Shown here piece after piece: positions 54,810-62,017 of a DNA stretch of 64,000 nucleotides. The first letter of the stretch is position 1, and each line of letters starts with the position of its first letter. The notes beneath the pieces are model-generated. The model made no database searches. It was not told where the DNA came from and saw nothing but the letters and a program-made list of their open reading frames with translations. This stretch comes from Planctomycetota bacterium (GTDB lineage: Bacteria > Planctomycetota > Brocadiia > CAIUPP01). The DNA is taken from assembly GCA_022705425.1 (NCBI GenBank), contig JAKJEM010000004.1, positions 51,938 to 115,937 of the forward strand, in the 5' to 3' direction. A program made the position numbers and the translations under genes.

Positions 54810-55799
54810 TCACGAACGCGGCGCAGGGAGGCGGCGCGAGGCCGATTCCACGATGGCCGCGATCAGATCGCGATAGGTATGGCCGGCCATTTCGTTCAGC
54901 AACGGGAGATCGGAGTGCCCGGGGTTGAGGCCCGCCAGGGGGTTGACCTCCAGGAAGCAGGGGCGGCCCTGCGCGTCGGCCCGCAGGTCCACGCGCGCCG
55001 CGTCGCGGCAGCCGAGCACGCGGTACGCCCCCAGCGCCAGCGCCTCGCATTCCAGCCGGAACGGACCGGCCTCGACGAGGCGCAACGTCACGCGATGCTC
55101 CCATTCCTCCTTGTTCACGTAGGAGTAGCCGCCGCGTTCGGCGTTGTCCCGCAGCTGGATCTCCATCGCCGCCACGACCCGCGCCTCGCGGTCCGTCCCG
55201 GTGATTCCCACCGTCACTTCGCGCCCCGGCAGATACTCCTCGACAAGGGCCGGCTGTTTGTAGCGCTTCAAGAGGTCGCAACAGACCGCCTGGAGCGTCG
55301 CGCGGTCCTCGATCATCGAGCGTCCGTCAATCCCCTTCCCCGTCCCTTCGGCGAGCGGCTTCGCAAAGACCGGGAAGGACATCCGCAGGGCGTCCAGGTC
55401 CGCGAGGCGTTCGACCACCAGGAAATCGGGCGTGCGGAGGCCGGCGTCGCGCACCACCCGCTTGGCCAGCGCCTTATCCAGCGTCAGCGCGGCGGTCAGC
55501 GGGTCGCAGAAAGTATAGGGCTGGTCGAAGGCCTCGCACAGGGCGGGAACCTGCGCCTCGCGGCTGCGCCCCCAGGCGCCCTCGCAGATGTTGAAAACCA
55601 AGTCCCATCGTTCGCCGGCGACGAAGCGGCGCGCCAGCTCGACACACCGGCCCACGCGCGTCACGTCGTGCCCAAGCTCGCGCAGCGCCGACTCGATGGC
55701 GCCGATCGTCTTCTCGCTGTCGAACTCCGCCGCCGCCTCGGGCGACCAGCCCAGCGCAAGGTAGTCGCTGCGGAGATCATACGTCATTGCGATTCGCAT
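54810..55799 (-). CDS. D-Ala-D-Ala ligase-like ATP-grasp ligase (second of pair)
   Basis: A 329-residue ATP-grasp ligase clearly distinct from its neighbour. LVFNICEGAWGRSREAQVPALCEAF (about 68-93) is the Ddl-like N-terminal acceptor motif; FPVFAKPLAEGTGKGI (about 145-160) is the phosphate loop; LVEEYLPGREVTVGITG (about 186-203) and RVDLRADAQGRPCFLEVNPLAGLNPGHSDLP (about 272-302) hold the ATP and Mg ligands. The ATG at 55799 is preferred over the frame's longer start. It lies 63 bases before the first ligase and 127 bases after the aminomutase gene. Confidence 0.87.
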   Translation of the reverse strand: MRIAMTYDLRSDYLALGWSPEAAAEFDSEKTIGAIESALRELGHDVTRVGRCVELARRFVAGERWDLVFNICEGAWGRSREAQVPALCEAFDQPYTFCDPLTAALTLDKALAKRVVRDAGLRTPDFLVVERLADLDALRMSFPVFAKPLAEGTGKGIDGRSMIEDRATLQAVCCDLLKRYKQPALVEEYLPGREVTVGITGTDREARVVAAMEIQLRDNAERGGYSYVNKEEWEHRVTLRLVEAGPFRLECEALALGAYRVLGCRDAARVDLRADAQGRPCFLEVNPLAGLNPGHSDLPLLNEMAGHTYRDLIAAIVESASRRLPAPRS

Positions 55800-55926
55800 G
55801 GACGCCGTCCTTGAACTCGAAGAGCCCGCCGCCGGCCCGGCGGGCGGGCGTCTCCTATAGCATAAGCGCCACTCCAAGACAACCGCCGTCCGGAGTGGCG
55901 CAGGTCAAAGACGAAGGCGCGGCGGG

Positions 55927-57171
55927 TCAGACCTCGGGATAGCGGTAGGTTCTGCCCGCATAGTTGCGGAGCGTGACGGCATCGCCGGCATGTTCGACGA
56001 TATAGTCCGGGTTCGCCGGCGTCTTTCCGCCGCCGCCGGGGGCGTCAATCACGTACGTCGGCACGGCGTAGCCGCTGGTGAAGCCGCGGATTTGCCGCAT
56101 GATCCCCATCCCCTCCGCCACGGAGGTGCGGAAGTGCGAGGCGCCGACCACCGGATCGCACTGGTAGAGGTAATAGGGCCGCACGCGGTTCGCCAGGAGG
56201 CGGTGGAAGAGGCGCTTCAGCGTCGCCGCGTCGTCGTTAATCCCGCGCAGCAGCACCGTCTGCGACCCCATCACGATGCCGCCGTCGGCGATCGTGGCCA
56301 GAGCGCGCTCGACCTCCGGGGTGACCTCGTTCGGGTGCGAGAAGTGGATGGAGAGGTAATAGGCGCCGGCCTGGCGCAGCATGCGGACCAGCCGCGGCGT
56401 AATACGCTGGGGCAGATAGTTCGGCACGCGCGACCCGATCCGCACCATCTCGACGTGCGGAATGGCGCGGAAGCGCCGGATGACCCGGCCCAGCAGCGTC
56501 TCGGAGAGCAGCAGCGGGTCTCCGCCGCTGATGAGCACGTCGCGCACCTGGGGCGCGGACTGGACGTACTGCGCGGCCATCTCCACGCGCTCCATCACCG
56601 GGCGCAGTTCGCCGGCGCCCACGAGGCGGCTCCGCGTGCAGTAACGGCAATACCCCGCGCACTGGTCCGACGCCAGGAAGAGCACCCGGTCCGGATAGCG
56701 ATGCACGAGGCCGGGGGTCTTCATGTCGTGTTCTTCGCCGCAGGGGTCTTCCATATCCGTCGGCGAAACGATGAGTTCCTTCACGCTCGGCACCACCTGG
56801 CGTCGGATCGGGCACGCCGGGTCGTCACGGTCCATCAGCGACACCCAGTACGGCGGCACGCCCACCACGAACTTCTGACAGGCGATCGTGAGCCCGTCAA
56901 TCTCCTCCCCCGTGAGATGAAGCACCGACTGGAAGTCCTCGAGAGTCCGCAGGCGATGGCTCATCTGCCAACGCCAATCGGCCCACTGTTCGTCCGTGGC
57001 GTCGAAGGCTTCGCGCCCGACGATGCTCGACGCGCGGCCCGCCCTCGCGGTTGACGCGCGCTCCAACACAGCCCTATGGCCCCTACCGGGAGGCTCCGCT
57101 TGCTCTTCCGAGCCCAGCGCCCCTTCGGCGTTCTCCGTCACCACAGCCAACCTCGACGACGAGGTGTCCAT
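55927..57171 (-). CDS. L-lysine 2,3-aminomutase (KamA family radical SAM)
   Basis: A 414-residue radical SAM, PLP-dependent aminomutase. The [4Fe-4S] ligands are Cys171, Cys175 and Cys178 (CAGYCRYC). The PLP lysine is Lys383 in DAPGGGGK. The two aspartates that bind the lysine epsilon-amino group in clostridial lysine 2,3-aminomutase (Asp293, Asp330) have exact counterparts at Asp339 (YQCD) and Asp376 (VID), 37 residues apart as in the known enzyme; glutamate 2,3-aminomutases have Lys and Asn there. So it should make L-beta-lysine. The C-terminal zinc Cys cluster is absent. AGGAGG lies just before the ATG at 57171. Confidence 0.92.
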   Translation of the reverse strand: MDTSSSRLAVVTENAEGALGSEEQAEPPGRGHRAVLERASTARAGRASSIVGREAFDATDEQWADWRWQMSHRLRTLEDFQSVLHLTGEEIDGLTIACQKFVVGVPPYWVSLMDRDDPACPIRRQVVPSVKELIVSPTDMEDPCGEEHDMKTPGLVHRYPDRVLFLASDQCAGYCRYCTRSRLVGAGELRPVMERVEMAAQYVQSAPQVRDVLISGGDPLLLSETLLGRVIRRFRAIPHVEMVRIGSRVPNYLPQRITPRLVRMLRQAGAYYLSIHFSHPNEVTPEVERALATIADGGIVMGSQTVLLRGINDDAATLKRLFHRLLANRVRPYYLYQCDPVVGASHFRTSVAEGMGIMRQIRGFTSGYAVPTYVIDAPGGGGKTPANPDYIVEHAGDAVTLRNYAGRTYRYPEV

Positions 57172-57840
57172 CCTGCGCCTCCTACCAAACCCGTGGCCGT
57201 GCGGGCGGACGCCCGCGCCTCGCCACACGAAGACCCGTCGCCCGCCGCGTCACATTCGGCCGGCGACCCATAGGCGCTGCTATAATTTCGCCGGCGGCCA
57301 ACGCCCGCCGAATCGCGCCGCCCGCGTATGCATCGTCTCCGTCGCGCCGTGGGTCAGCGGAAGAAGAAGAGAGGACAATCGCCCCGCCGCGCTTTCGCGC
57401 GCCCCGTTGCGGACGACACAGAGGGTTCGGCGTCCACCGCAGCAGACCCGTAGCACAAGCCTGGTCGCGCGAAGCGCAGCACCTTGCTGCAAACGTCACA
57501 CATACCTCGCGGAACCTGAGCTTTCAGCGGTAATTTACCACGCGCGTACCGGCATGTCAAGCGGAACTTGCACAATGGCCCCAAAAAGTACCCGCGCGCA
57601 AACCCTTGGCAGCGCGGTACTTGCGCCGGTGTTTTCCGAAAAGCGACAGTTATCCCCGGCTTTTCCACAGCGCGCGACACAACATCCTGCGGCCAGCGGA
57701 GCATCTTGCCCCCAACCCGCTGGGGGTGCCACTTACTCAGAAAGGTCGTTCAACAAGGAAGTATTCCTTTCCCGCCCCCCTTCCGCGCCGGGATCGGTGC
57801 CGCAGCGCCATCGTGCGACGGCTGTGGCGCGAAAAAGACC
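57172..57840. other. non-coding stretch upstream of ssrA
   Basis: About 670 bases with no convincing gene. It holds a plus-strand TATAAT (57281-57286) without a clear -35, the hairpin at 57586-57622, another stem (CCCCCA/TGGGGG near 57707-57726) and TTTTCCACA, a one-mismatch DnaA box. A 41-residue basic reading frame (57328-57453) has no ribosome site. A small RNA between 57290 and 57540 is possible but not shown. Confidence 0.5.
57586..57622. repeat. 11-bp inverted repeat (hairpin) upstream of ssrA
   Basis: AAGTACCCGCGC and GCGCGGTACTT pair with one bulged base around a 14-base loop. Just before it, 57554-57590 reads TGTCAAGCGGAACTTG followed by GGCCCCAAAAAGTAC, which recalls the ends of IS21-type elements; no transposase remains. 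Confidence 0.6.
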
Positions 57841-57869
57841 TTGGCTTGGCGGGGTAGACGTGCTATAAT
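57841..57869 (+). promoter_or_regulatory. ssrA: ssrA promoter
   Basis: TTGGCT (57841-57846), 17 bases, a perfect TATAAT (57864-57869). Transcription should start near 57876, about 35 bases before the mature 5' end. Confidence 0.75.
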
Positions 57870-57909
57870 GACAAGACGAAGAAGTCCGCAGAGCTGCCAC
57901 GATCTACCC

Positions 57910-58272
57910 GGGGGCGAAAGGCTTCGACCGGGCAGGTTGAGGTAGGAGCGGCGTGCCGAGGTTGTCAGGAGGCCTCGTAAAACACCTGGCACAACACACT
58001 AAGTGCTGACACGCACTACTCTCTCGCGGCCTGATAAGCCGTGACGTCCGTCCGGTTCAGCCTGCGGGGCCGGAACGGGCGACCAGAGCAGGCTGGCCGC
58101 AACCCACCGCCCGGCTGGGAAGCGGCGAGAGTGTCAGCCCGGGCTCGGGTCCGAAAGGAATCCTGTCCGTTGGAGTCCTGAGGAGCTAGAAAAGCCAAAG
58201 GACGGACTACGCACGTAGAAGCTCTTACTGAAATGCCCCGGCACGGGGGTTCGATTCCCCCCGCCTCCACCA
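57910..58272 (+). ncRNA. ssrA: transfer-messenger RNA (tmRNA)
   Basis: A 363-base tmRNA that rescues stalled ribosomes. The 5' end GGGGGCGAAAGGCTTCGACC is the family hallmark. It pairs with CGCCTCC before the encoded ACCA to form a 7-bp acceptor stem that contains the G3-U70 wobble needed for alanine charging. The T arm reads GGGGG-TTCGATT-CCCCC. The tag frame starts at GCT 58005 after the ACTAAGT determinant and reads ADTHYSLAA, then TGA TAA. The ALAA-like end (SLAA) would be recognised by ClpXP. Placement next to a mobile island at its 3' end fits tmRNA as an integration site. Confidence 0.96.
58005..58037 (+). other. tmRNA tag-peptide frame (ADTHYSLAA) with tandem stops
   Basis: Codons GCT GAC ACG CAC TAC TCT, then CTC GCG GCC and TGA TAA. 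The resume codon is set by the upstream CTAAGT, comparable to TAGTC before the resume codon in Escherichia coli. With the charged Ala the tag is A-ADTHYSLAA. Confidence 0.82.
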
Positions 58273-58276
58273 CTGA

Positions 58277-58340
58277 CCGGAGAGGAACGCCTCTCCGGCG
58301 CGAAAGAGCCGCCGACCATCATCGGCGGCTCTTCGTGTTT
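58277..58340 (+). terminator. double hairpin terminator of ssrA
   Basis: First stem CCGGAGAGG-AACG-CCTCTCCGG (58277-58298); second a perfect 12-bp stem AAGAGCCGCCGA, loop CCATCA, TCGGCGGCTCTT (58304-58333), followed by CGTGTTTT. Confidence 0.88.
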
Positions 58341-58715
58341 TCCGCGAAGGGGCGCAAGGACCTTGAAGCATAGCGCGGGTGACGATGGGACTGGGCGGCG
58401 CGACTTGGTCGCGCGTCTTCGTCCTGTCTCGGCTCACTTTCTCTCTCGGTCTCTGTTCTGGCAGGACTTGGCGCTGTCAAGTCCCACCAGCGCAACGCGG
58501 CTTGAGACAAGCACCTGCAAAGGCGGCCATTTGTTCTGATGATCGCGCCCCTTGGAACTGGACGGAGCAACCTTCAGAAACTACCCGAGCGCCTGACTGG
58601 CCGTCTGTCCGCCAACGGCCCCCCGCGCTCGCCCTTCGCTGCGCGGGACTTGGGCACACGGCTTGTGCGACTTTTTGCCCGGAGCACGGCGGTGCCAACG
58701 GAGTTGGTGGCGGCG
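58341..58715. other. gene-free left edge of the mobile island
   Basis: About 375 bases between the ssrA terminator and the HD-domain remnant with no supported gene. I see no copy of the ssrA 3' end and no intact integrase. The base composition is less C-biased than the flanks. Confidence 0.5.
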
Positions 58716-59475
58716 CTAGCTGATCTCAAGCTTGCGCCCACAGAACACGCCGCGACCAGCGTCGCGGAGACAGGGGATTTTGCCGGTGGCGTCTGTCAGC
58801 TCGCCTCGTACCTTGCCCCGTGCAGGTGCCCTGCCGAGAACGGTCACTCCGAGTTGCCCACCATCAAGGTGCAGTCGAATTGCGGGGACGCACTCGCTGA
58901 GGTCAAGCCGGTGTGTAACTGTGAGCGCCCCCCCAGTCTTGCGTTCAACGAGCGGGCGGTTCCACACCGTCAGTTCGTCACAAAGCATCAGCAGGACAGC
59001 CACTGGGGCCTCTTCGTGCGTCCGGGCGGCGAGGAAGTTCCGGTGCAGGCCGCTCCACCGTTTATCCTTGGTCATGTCGTGCAGCATGACAGCTTCCGCC
59101 GCGATCTCGAAGGCAATCTGCAAGTGAGGGTTTGATGCTCGGGCCGCCCGCAGGCGCTCGGACAGACTCAGGATGAAGAGGGCTGAAGACATCCCATGGT
59201 TCAGCGTTAACAGGTTGCGGACCAGCCCCGACTGTAGCCTGCGGGCCGGGTCCTCGGTTGGAGCATCGCGAGATTTGTCACAGGCCACATGCGCGGCGAG
59301 GTAGGCGTTGGCAAGGCTTCGCTGAAACACCTCCTGCATGTGCGCGGTCGGTTCAGTGTTGTGCGTTGCGGCGGCCGCCCAGTTGTGGATTCCCGCGCAT
59401 CTTTCGTCCAATCGCTTGCGGAAACTGTAGGCATAGCCGAAGTCGTGCAGCAGCGCCGCGACCGTCGAGGATGGC
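58716..59475 (-). pseudogene. HD-domain phosphohydrolase remnant, 5' truncated
   Basis: About 250 residues of an HD-type protein. VAALLHDFGYAYSFR begins abruptly with the HD pair, then NHGMSSALFILSLSERL, EIAAEAVMLHDMTKD and HEEAPVAVLLMLCDELTVWNRPL give further His/Asp ligands, so the body is well kept. The N-terminal part is gone: the frame joins, one base out of register, the helix-turn-helix gene at about 59475. The only in-frame start is a TTG inside the other gene. The junction looks like a deletion that fused two genes. Confidence 0.75.
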
Positions 59476-59772
59476 CTCGACAATATCGGGCGCCAGGAAG
59501 CTCAAGTGCAGGAGGCGCCGCAGATAGCAGCGGTGGAGACGAAGCTTCTTGGCCAGTTCGCCCAACGAGGTCACTTCCCCGTCGTCAATCATCTCCCGCC
59601 AGCGGTGGGCCTTGGCTATGGCCAGAGCCAGGGCGTTCATCGGCTCGGGTCTATCCTCCCGGCGCACGCCTTCCGGCAGGATGATCTCCTTGCGACTGCC
59701 GCGCTTCTTGAAGGCCATGGGGATGCTGATGCAGACGATCTTGCCGCCCTCTTCCAGTGTCACCGTGTTCAT
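59353..59772 (-). pseudogene. recombinase-associated helix-turn-helix protein, 3' part replaced
   Basis: A 139-residue frame. Residues 1-30 (IVCISIPMAFKKRGSRKEIILPEG) and 45-100 (NALALAIAKAHRWREMIDDGEVTSLGELAKKLRLHRCYLRRLLHLSFLAPDIVEAILDGR) match the helix-turn-helix proteins found beside, or fused to, large serine recombinases in many bacteria. After DGR the normal continuation is lost and the frame runs antisense-like into the HD remnant. The start ATG (59772) overlaps the end of an upstream frame. The recombinase itself is missing. Confidence 0.75.
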
Positions 59773-59793
59773 ACGGTCATCTTCTCCTGGGCT

Positions 59794-59916
59794 TCATTCC
59801 TCTGCGGGCGTAGTTCGGCCAGCAGGGCCCCCATCCCTTCGGCGCGTGCAAACGCCGGAAACCTCGGCGGGACCCTCTGCGCTGTCGCGGATCGTCTCGG
59901 TCAGTTCCTCCGCCAC
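59794..59916 (-). pseudogene. small remnant of a recombinase-cassette ORF
   Basis: A 40-residue frame from GTG 59916 starting AEELTETIRDSAEGPAEVSG, which matches the conserved start of a short protein (IREN/RDSA-GP--VSGD) encoded next to serine recombinases. After VSG the reading changes, consistent with a frameshift. It sits just upstream of the helix-turn-helix gene. Confidence 0.5.
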
Positions 59917-60293
59917 GGCTCAGCCTCCACGGCTGCTGTGGTAACACCCATATAATGGAGACATGCCGTCGTTTTCGGACGTGGATGGGGAAATGATTCT
60001 GCCCGCTGAGAGTGCTACGAATCCCTCCTGAGGATGGCGGTACGGCAGCCGTCCCGCAGCCACTTCACCCCACGGTTCCTCTGGTTCGGGCTTGCCTGAC
60101 CCGGTCGCATCCCTCACGCTGTGTCAAGCGAGGTTGCCGCCGCGCGGCACCGTGGGTGCGCGCGTTGCAGGACGCCAAGCCCACACTGGATCAGGCTTCG
60201 ATGCCCCCGCGGCTTGCCCCGGCGAACGTCTGGCCCCATCGCAGTTTCATGCGGCAGCGGTGATCGCCACGATACCGGCCCCTGCTACACTTC
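59917..60293. other. gene-free stretch inside the island
   Basis: About 375 bases between the cassette remnant and the Fic stop. I see no gene, RNA or repeat I can support; a TATAAT-like sequence (59952-59957) is present on the plus strand. Confidence 0.45.
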
Positions 60294-61835
60294 CTACATC
60301 CCGCATTCACCCCTTGCCGTGTCTGTACCGTAGGCGGCTTGGACGGCCCGCTCCATTCCGGCGACCTCGTTGTCGGAGAGCTTGGCGAAGTGCGAGGTAC
60401 GCTTCGTGGCAGAGAGCCGACCATGGTTCTGCACGCAGAGGCGGATGAAGAGATCGATCTGGCGGTCGGGCATGTCCACGATGGCCTGGATCGCCTTCTT
60501 GGTCTGGTCATAGTGGGCCAGGAAGGCCAACTCCTCCGCCAGTTCCGTCTCAATGGTCTGTTCGATGAAGCCAAAGAGCGCCTCTGCCTGGAAGGTCAGG
60601 TCAATGTACTGATACCAGCGGAGTGTGTCGTTCTGGACGGTCATTCGCCCCTCGTCGTCGAGCGTGTACTGCACCAGAGGCATGAGCGGGCGAGAGAATG
60701 CCTCCAAGGAGGCATCATACTCGTCGAGGCGATGGAGCATGGCCGCCGAGACCGGGAAGATCAGCCCGGAGGGAGTGAAACCTCGGCGGGCGAGGACGTT
60801 GTGGATCAGGAAACGGTGGATGCGCCCGTTGCCGTCCTCAAAGGGGTGCAGGAACACAAACCCATACGCGACGGCGGCGGCATGGATCACCGGCGAAACA
60901 CCGCCGTTCTCCATCTGGCGATGGGTGTTCTCGAGACCTTCCATCAGGTCGGGCAGGTCCTTGGGCTTGGGGGAGACGAAATGGACCTTCTCCTGCTGCC
61001 AATCGACGGCCTGGCCTACGTAGTTCTGAGTGCTGCGGTAGTCGGCATCTCTGAAGCGTGCATCGACGATGCGATTCTGGAGGTCGATCCATCGTCTCTT
61101 CTCGCAGAAGTCATCCTTCTCGGCCAGTTGGAGCAGCGTGACAAAGCGCGCCGTCCGGTCTGAGGTCGGCTCAATGTGCTCGATCTCGAAGGAGGACTTC
61201 GTTTCCTTGGTGTAGAGGTAGCTCATGGCGCGCCGGATCAGTTCGGCAGGATAGCCGGACACGACGTCCTTGCAGCGCTTCGGAAGGTCTGCCGCCTCGA
61301 ATCGCTTCAAGGATTGGGTTCGGCGCACGATCGGACAGAACCGGCTTTCGCCCAGCATGTTGAAGTTGATCCGTTGCCGGCGGATCGGCTGCGTGGGTGT
61401 GACGGTGTAGTACTCCTCCGGGTCGAGCAAGTCAATGTAGTTGCCGCGTTTCAGATCATCCAGCGCGAGGCGCTTGCTTCTGAGGAACTCATAGAGAAAC
61501 CAGGTTCGTCGGGCGTACTTGCCGATGGGTTTGGAGCGCACGTAGTCTTCGATCTCCTGCGCCGGCATCCGCTCAAAGAGACTCGCGAGGATGGCAAGGT
61601 TAACGCCGTCATACTTCAGGGCGAATTCGAGATGGTCACAGGTCGCGTCACCCGGCCAATACCTGACCGGGTAGACCTCCTCTGTCAAGGCACCTGTGGT
61701 CCTGGCGTGGTGGGTCCCCGTAGCCGATACGAAGGACGTGTGCCAGTGCGGAATCACATCCAGATGGTATCTCCTGATGAGTTCCGCGTACCCAGCATGC
61801 CGTCGCGCTGTCTGCGGGCGATGCCCTTTGGCCAT
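60294..61835 (-). CDS. Fic-domain protein (AMPylator), class II-like
   Basis: A 513-residue Fic protein that appears intact. The active-site motif HPFEDGNGRIHR (330-341) has all catalytic residues, so it can transfer AMP or another nucleotide to target hydroxyls. An N-terminal helix segment SSFEIE (214-219) matches the S/T-x-x-x-E inhibitory motif of class II Fic proteins, although the next residue is His rather than Gly or Asn. The C-terminal region has several helices. AGGAAAG precedes the ATG at 61835, and a strong promoter lies at 61870-61897. It may act as a toxin or regulator. It is the one well-preserved gene in the island. Confidence 0.93.
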   Translation of the reverse strand: MAKGHRPQTARRHAGYAELIRRYHLDVIPHWHTSFVSATGTHHARTTGALTEEVYPVRYWPGDATCDHLEFALKYDGVNLAILASLFERMPAQEIEDYVRSKPIGKYARRTWFLYEFLRSKRLALDDLKRGNYIDLLDPEEYYTVTPTQPIRRQRINFNMLGESRFCPIVRRTQSLKRFEAADLPKRCKDVVSGYPAELIRRAMSYLYTKETKSSFEIEHIEPTSDRTARFVTLLQLAEKDDFCEKRRWIDLQNRIVDARFRDADYRSTQNYVGQAVDWQQEKVHFVSPKPKDLPDLMEGLENTHRQMENGGVSPVIHAAAVAYGFVFLHPFEDGNGRIHRFLIHNVLARRGFTPSGLIFPVSAAMLHRLDEYDASLEAFSRPLMPLVQYTLDDEGRMTVQNDTLRWYQYIDLTFQAEALFGFIEQTIETELAEELAFLAHYDQTKKAIQAIVDMPDRQIDLFIRLCVQNHGRLSATKRTSHFAKLSDNEVAGMERAVQAAYGTDTARGECGM

Positions 61836-61849
61836 GAAATCTTTCCTGT

Positions 61850-61911
61850 AAAACGGTTGCGATGCTGGCATTATAGTTCCACAGCGGCCAAAGTCAAGCA
61901 AAACGGTTGCG
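61850..61911. repeat. 12-bp direct repeats flanking the fic promoter
   Basis: AAAACGGTTGCG occurs at 61850-61861 and again at 61900-61911, exactly 50 bases apart. One copy lies between the transcription start and the ribosome site, the other just upstream of -35. This is the arrangement of an autoregulatory operator pair. Confidence 0.8.
61870..61897 (-). promoter_or_regulatory. fic promoter
   Basis: Minus-strand TTGACT (61897-61892), 16 bases, perfect TATAAT (61875-61870). One of the strongest sigma-70-type matches in the window. Confidence 0.75.
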
Positions 61912-62017
61912 GCTGGGGCGGATCACTCGCATGTTTCCTCAAAGGCGGTGGAAGCGGTTATAGCTCTGGGTAATCGTTTACAGAAGGCCCCTGCTGTGGT
62001 AATACGCTTGCGCCAGC

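Noticed and set aside
57328..57453. A 41-residue Arg/Lys-rich peptide downstream of a TATAAT
   Set aside because: No ribosome site, no -35 and no match to a small ribosomal protein that I know.
57172..57840. Possible RNase P RNA, SRP RNA or 6S RNA before ssrA
   Set aside because: I looked for GAGGAAAGTCC (RNase P) and the GGAAG tip of SRP RNA on both strands and found neither.
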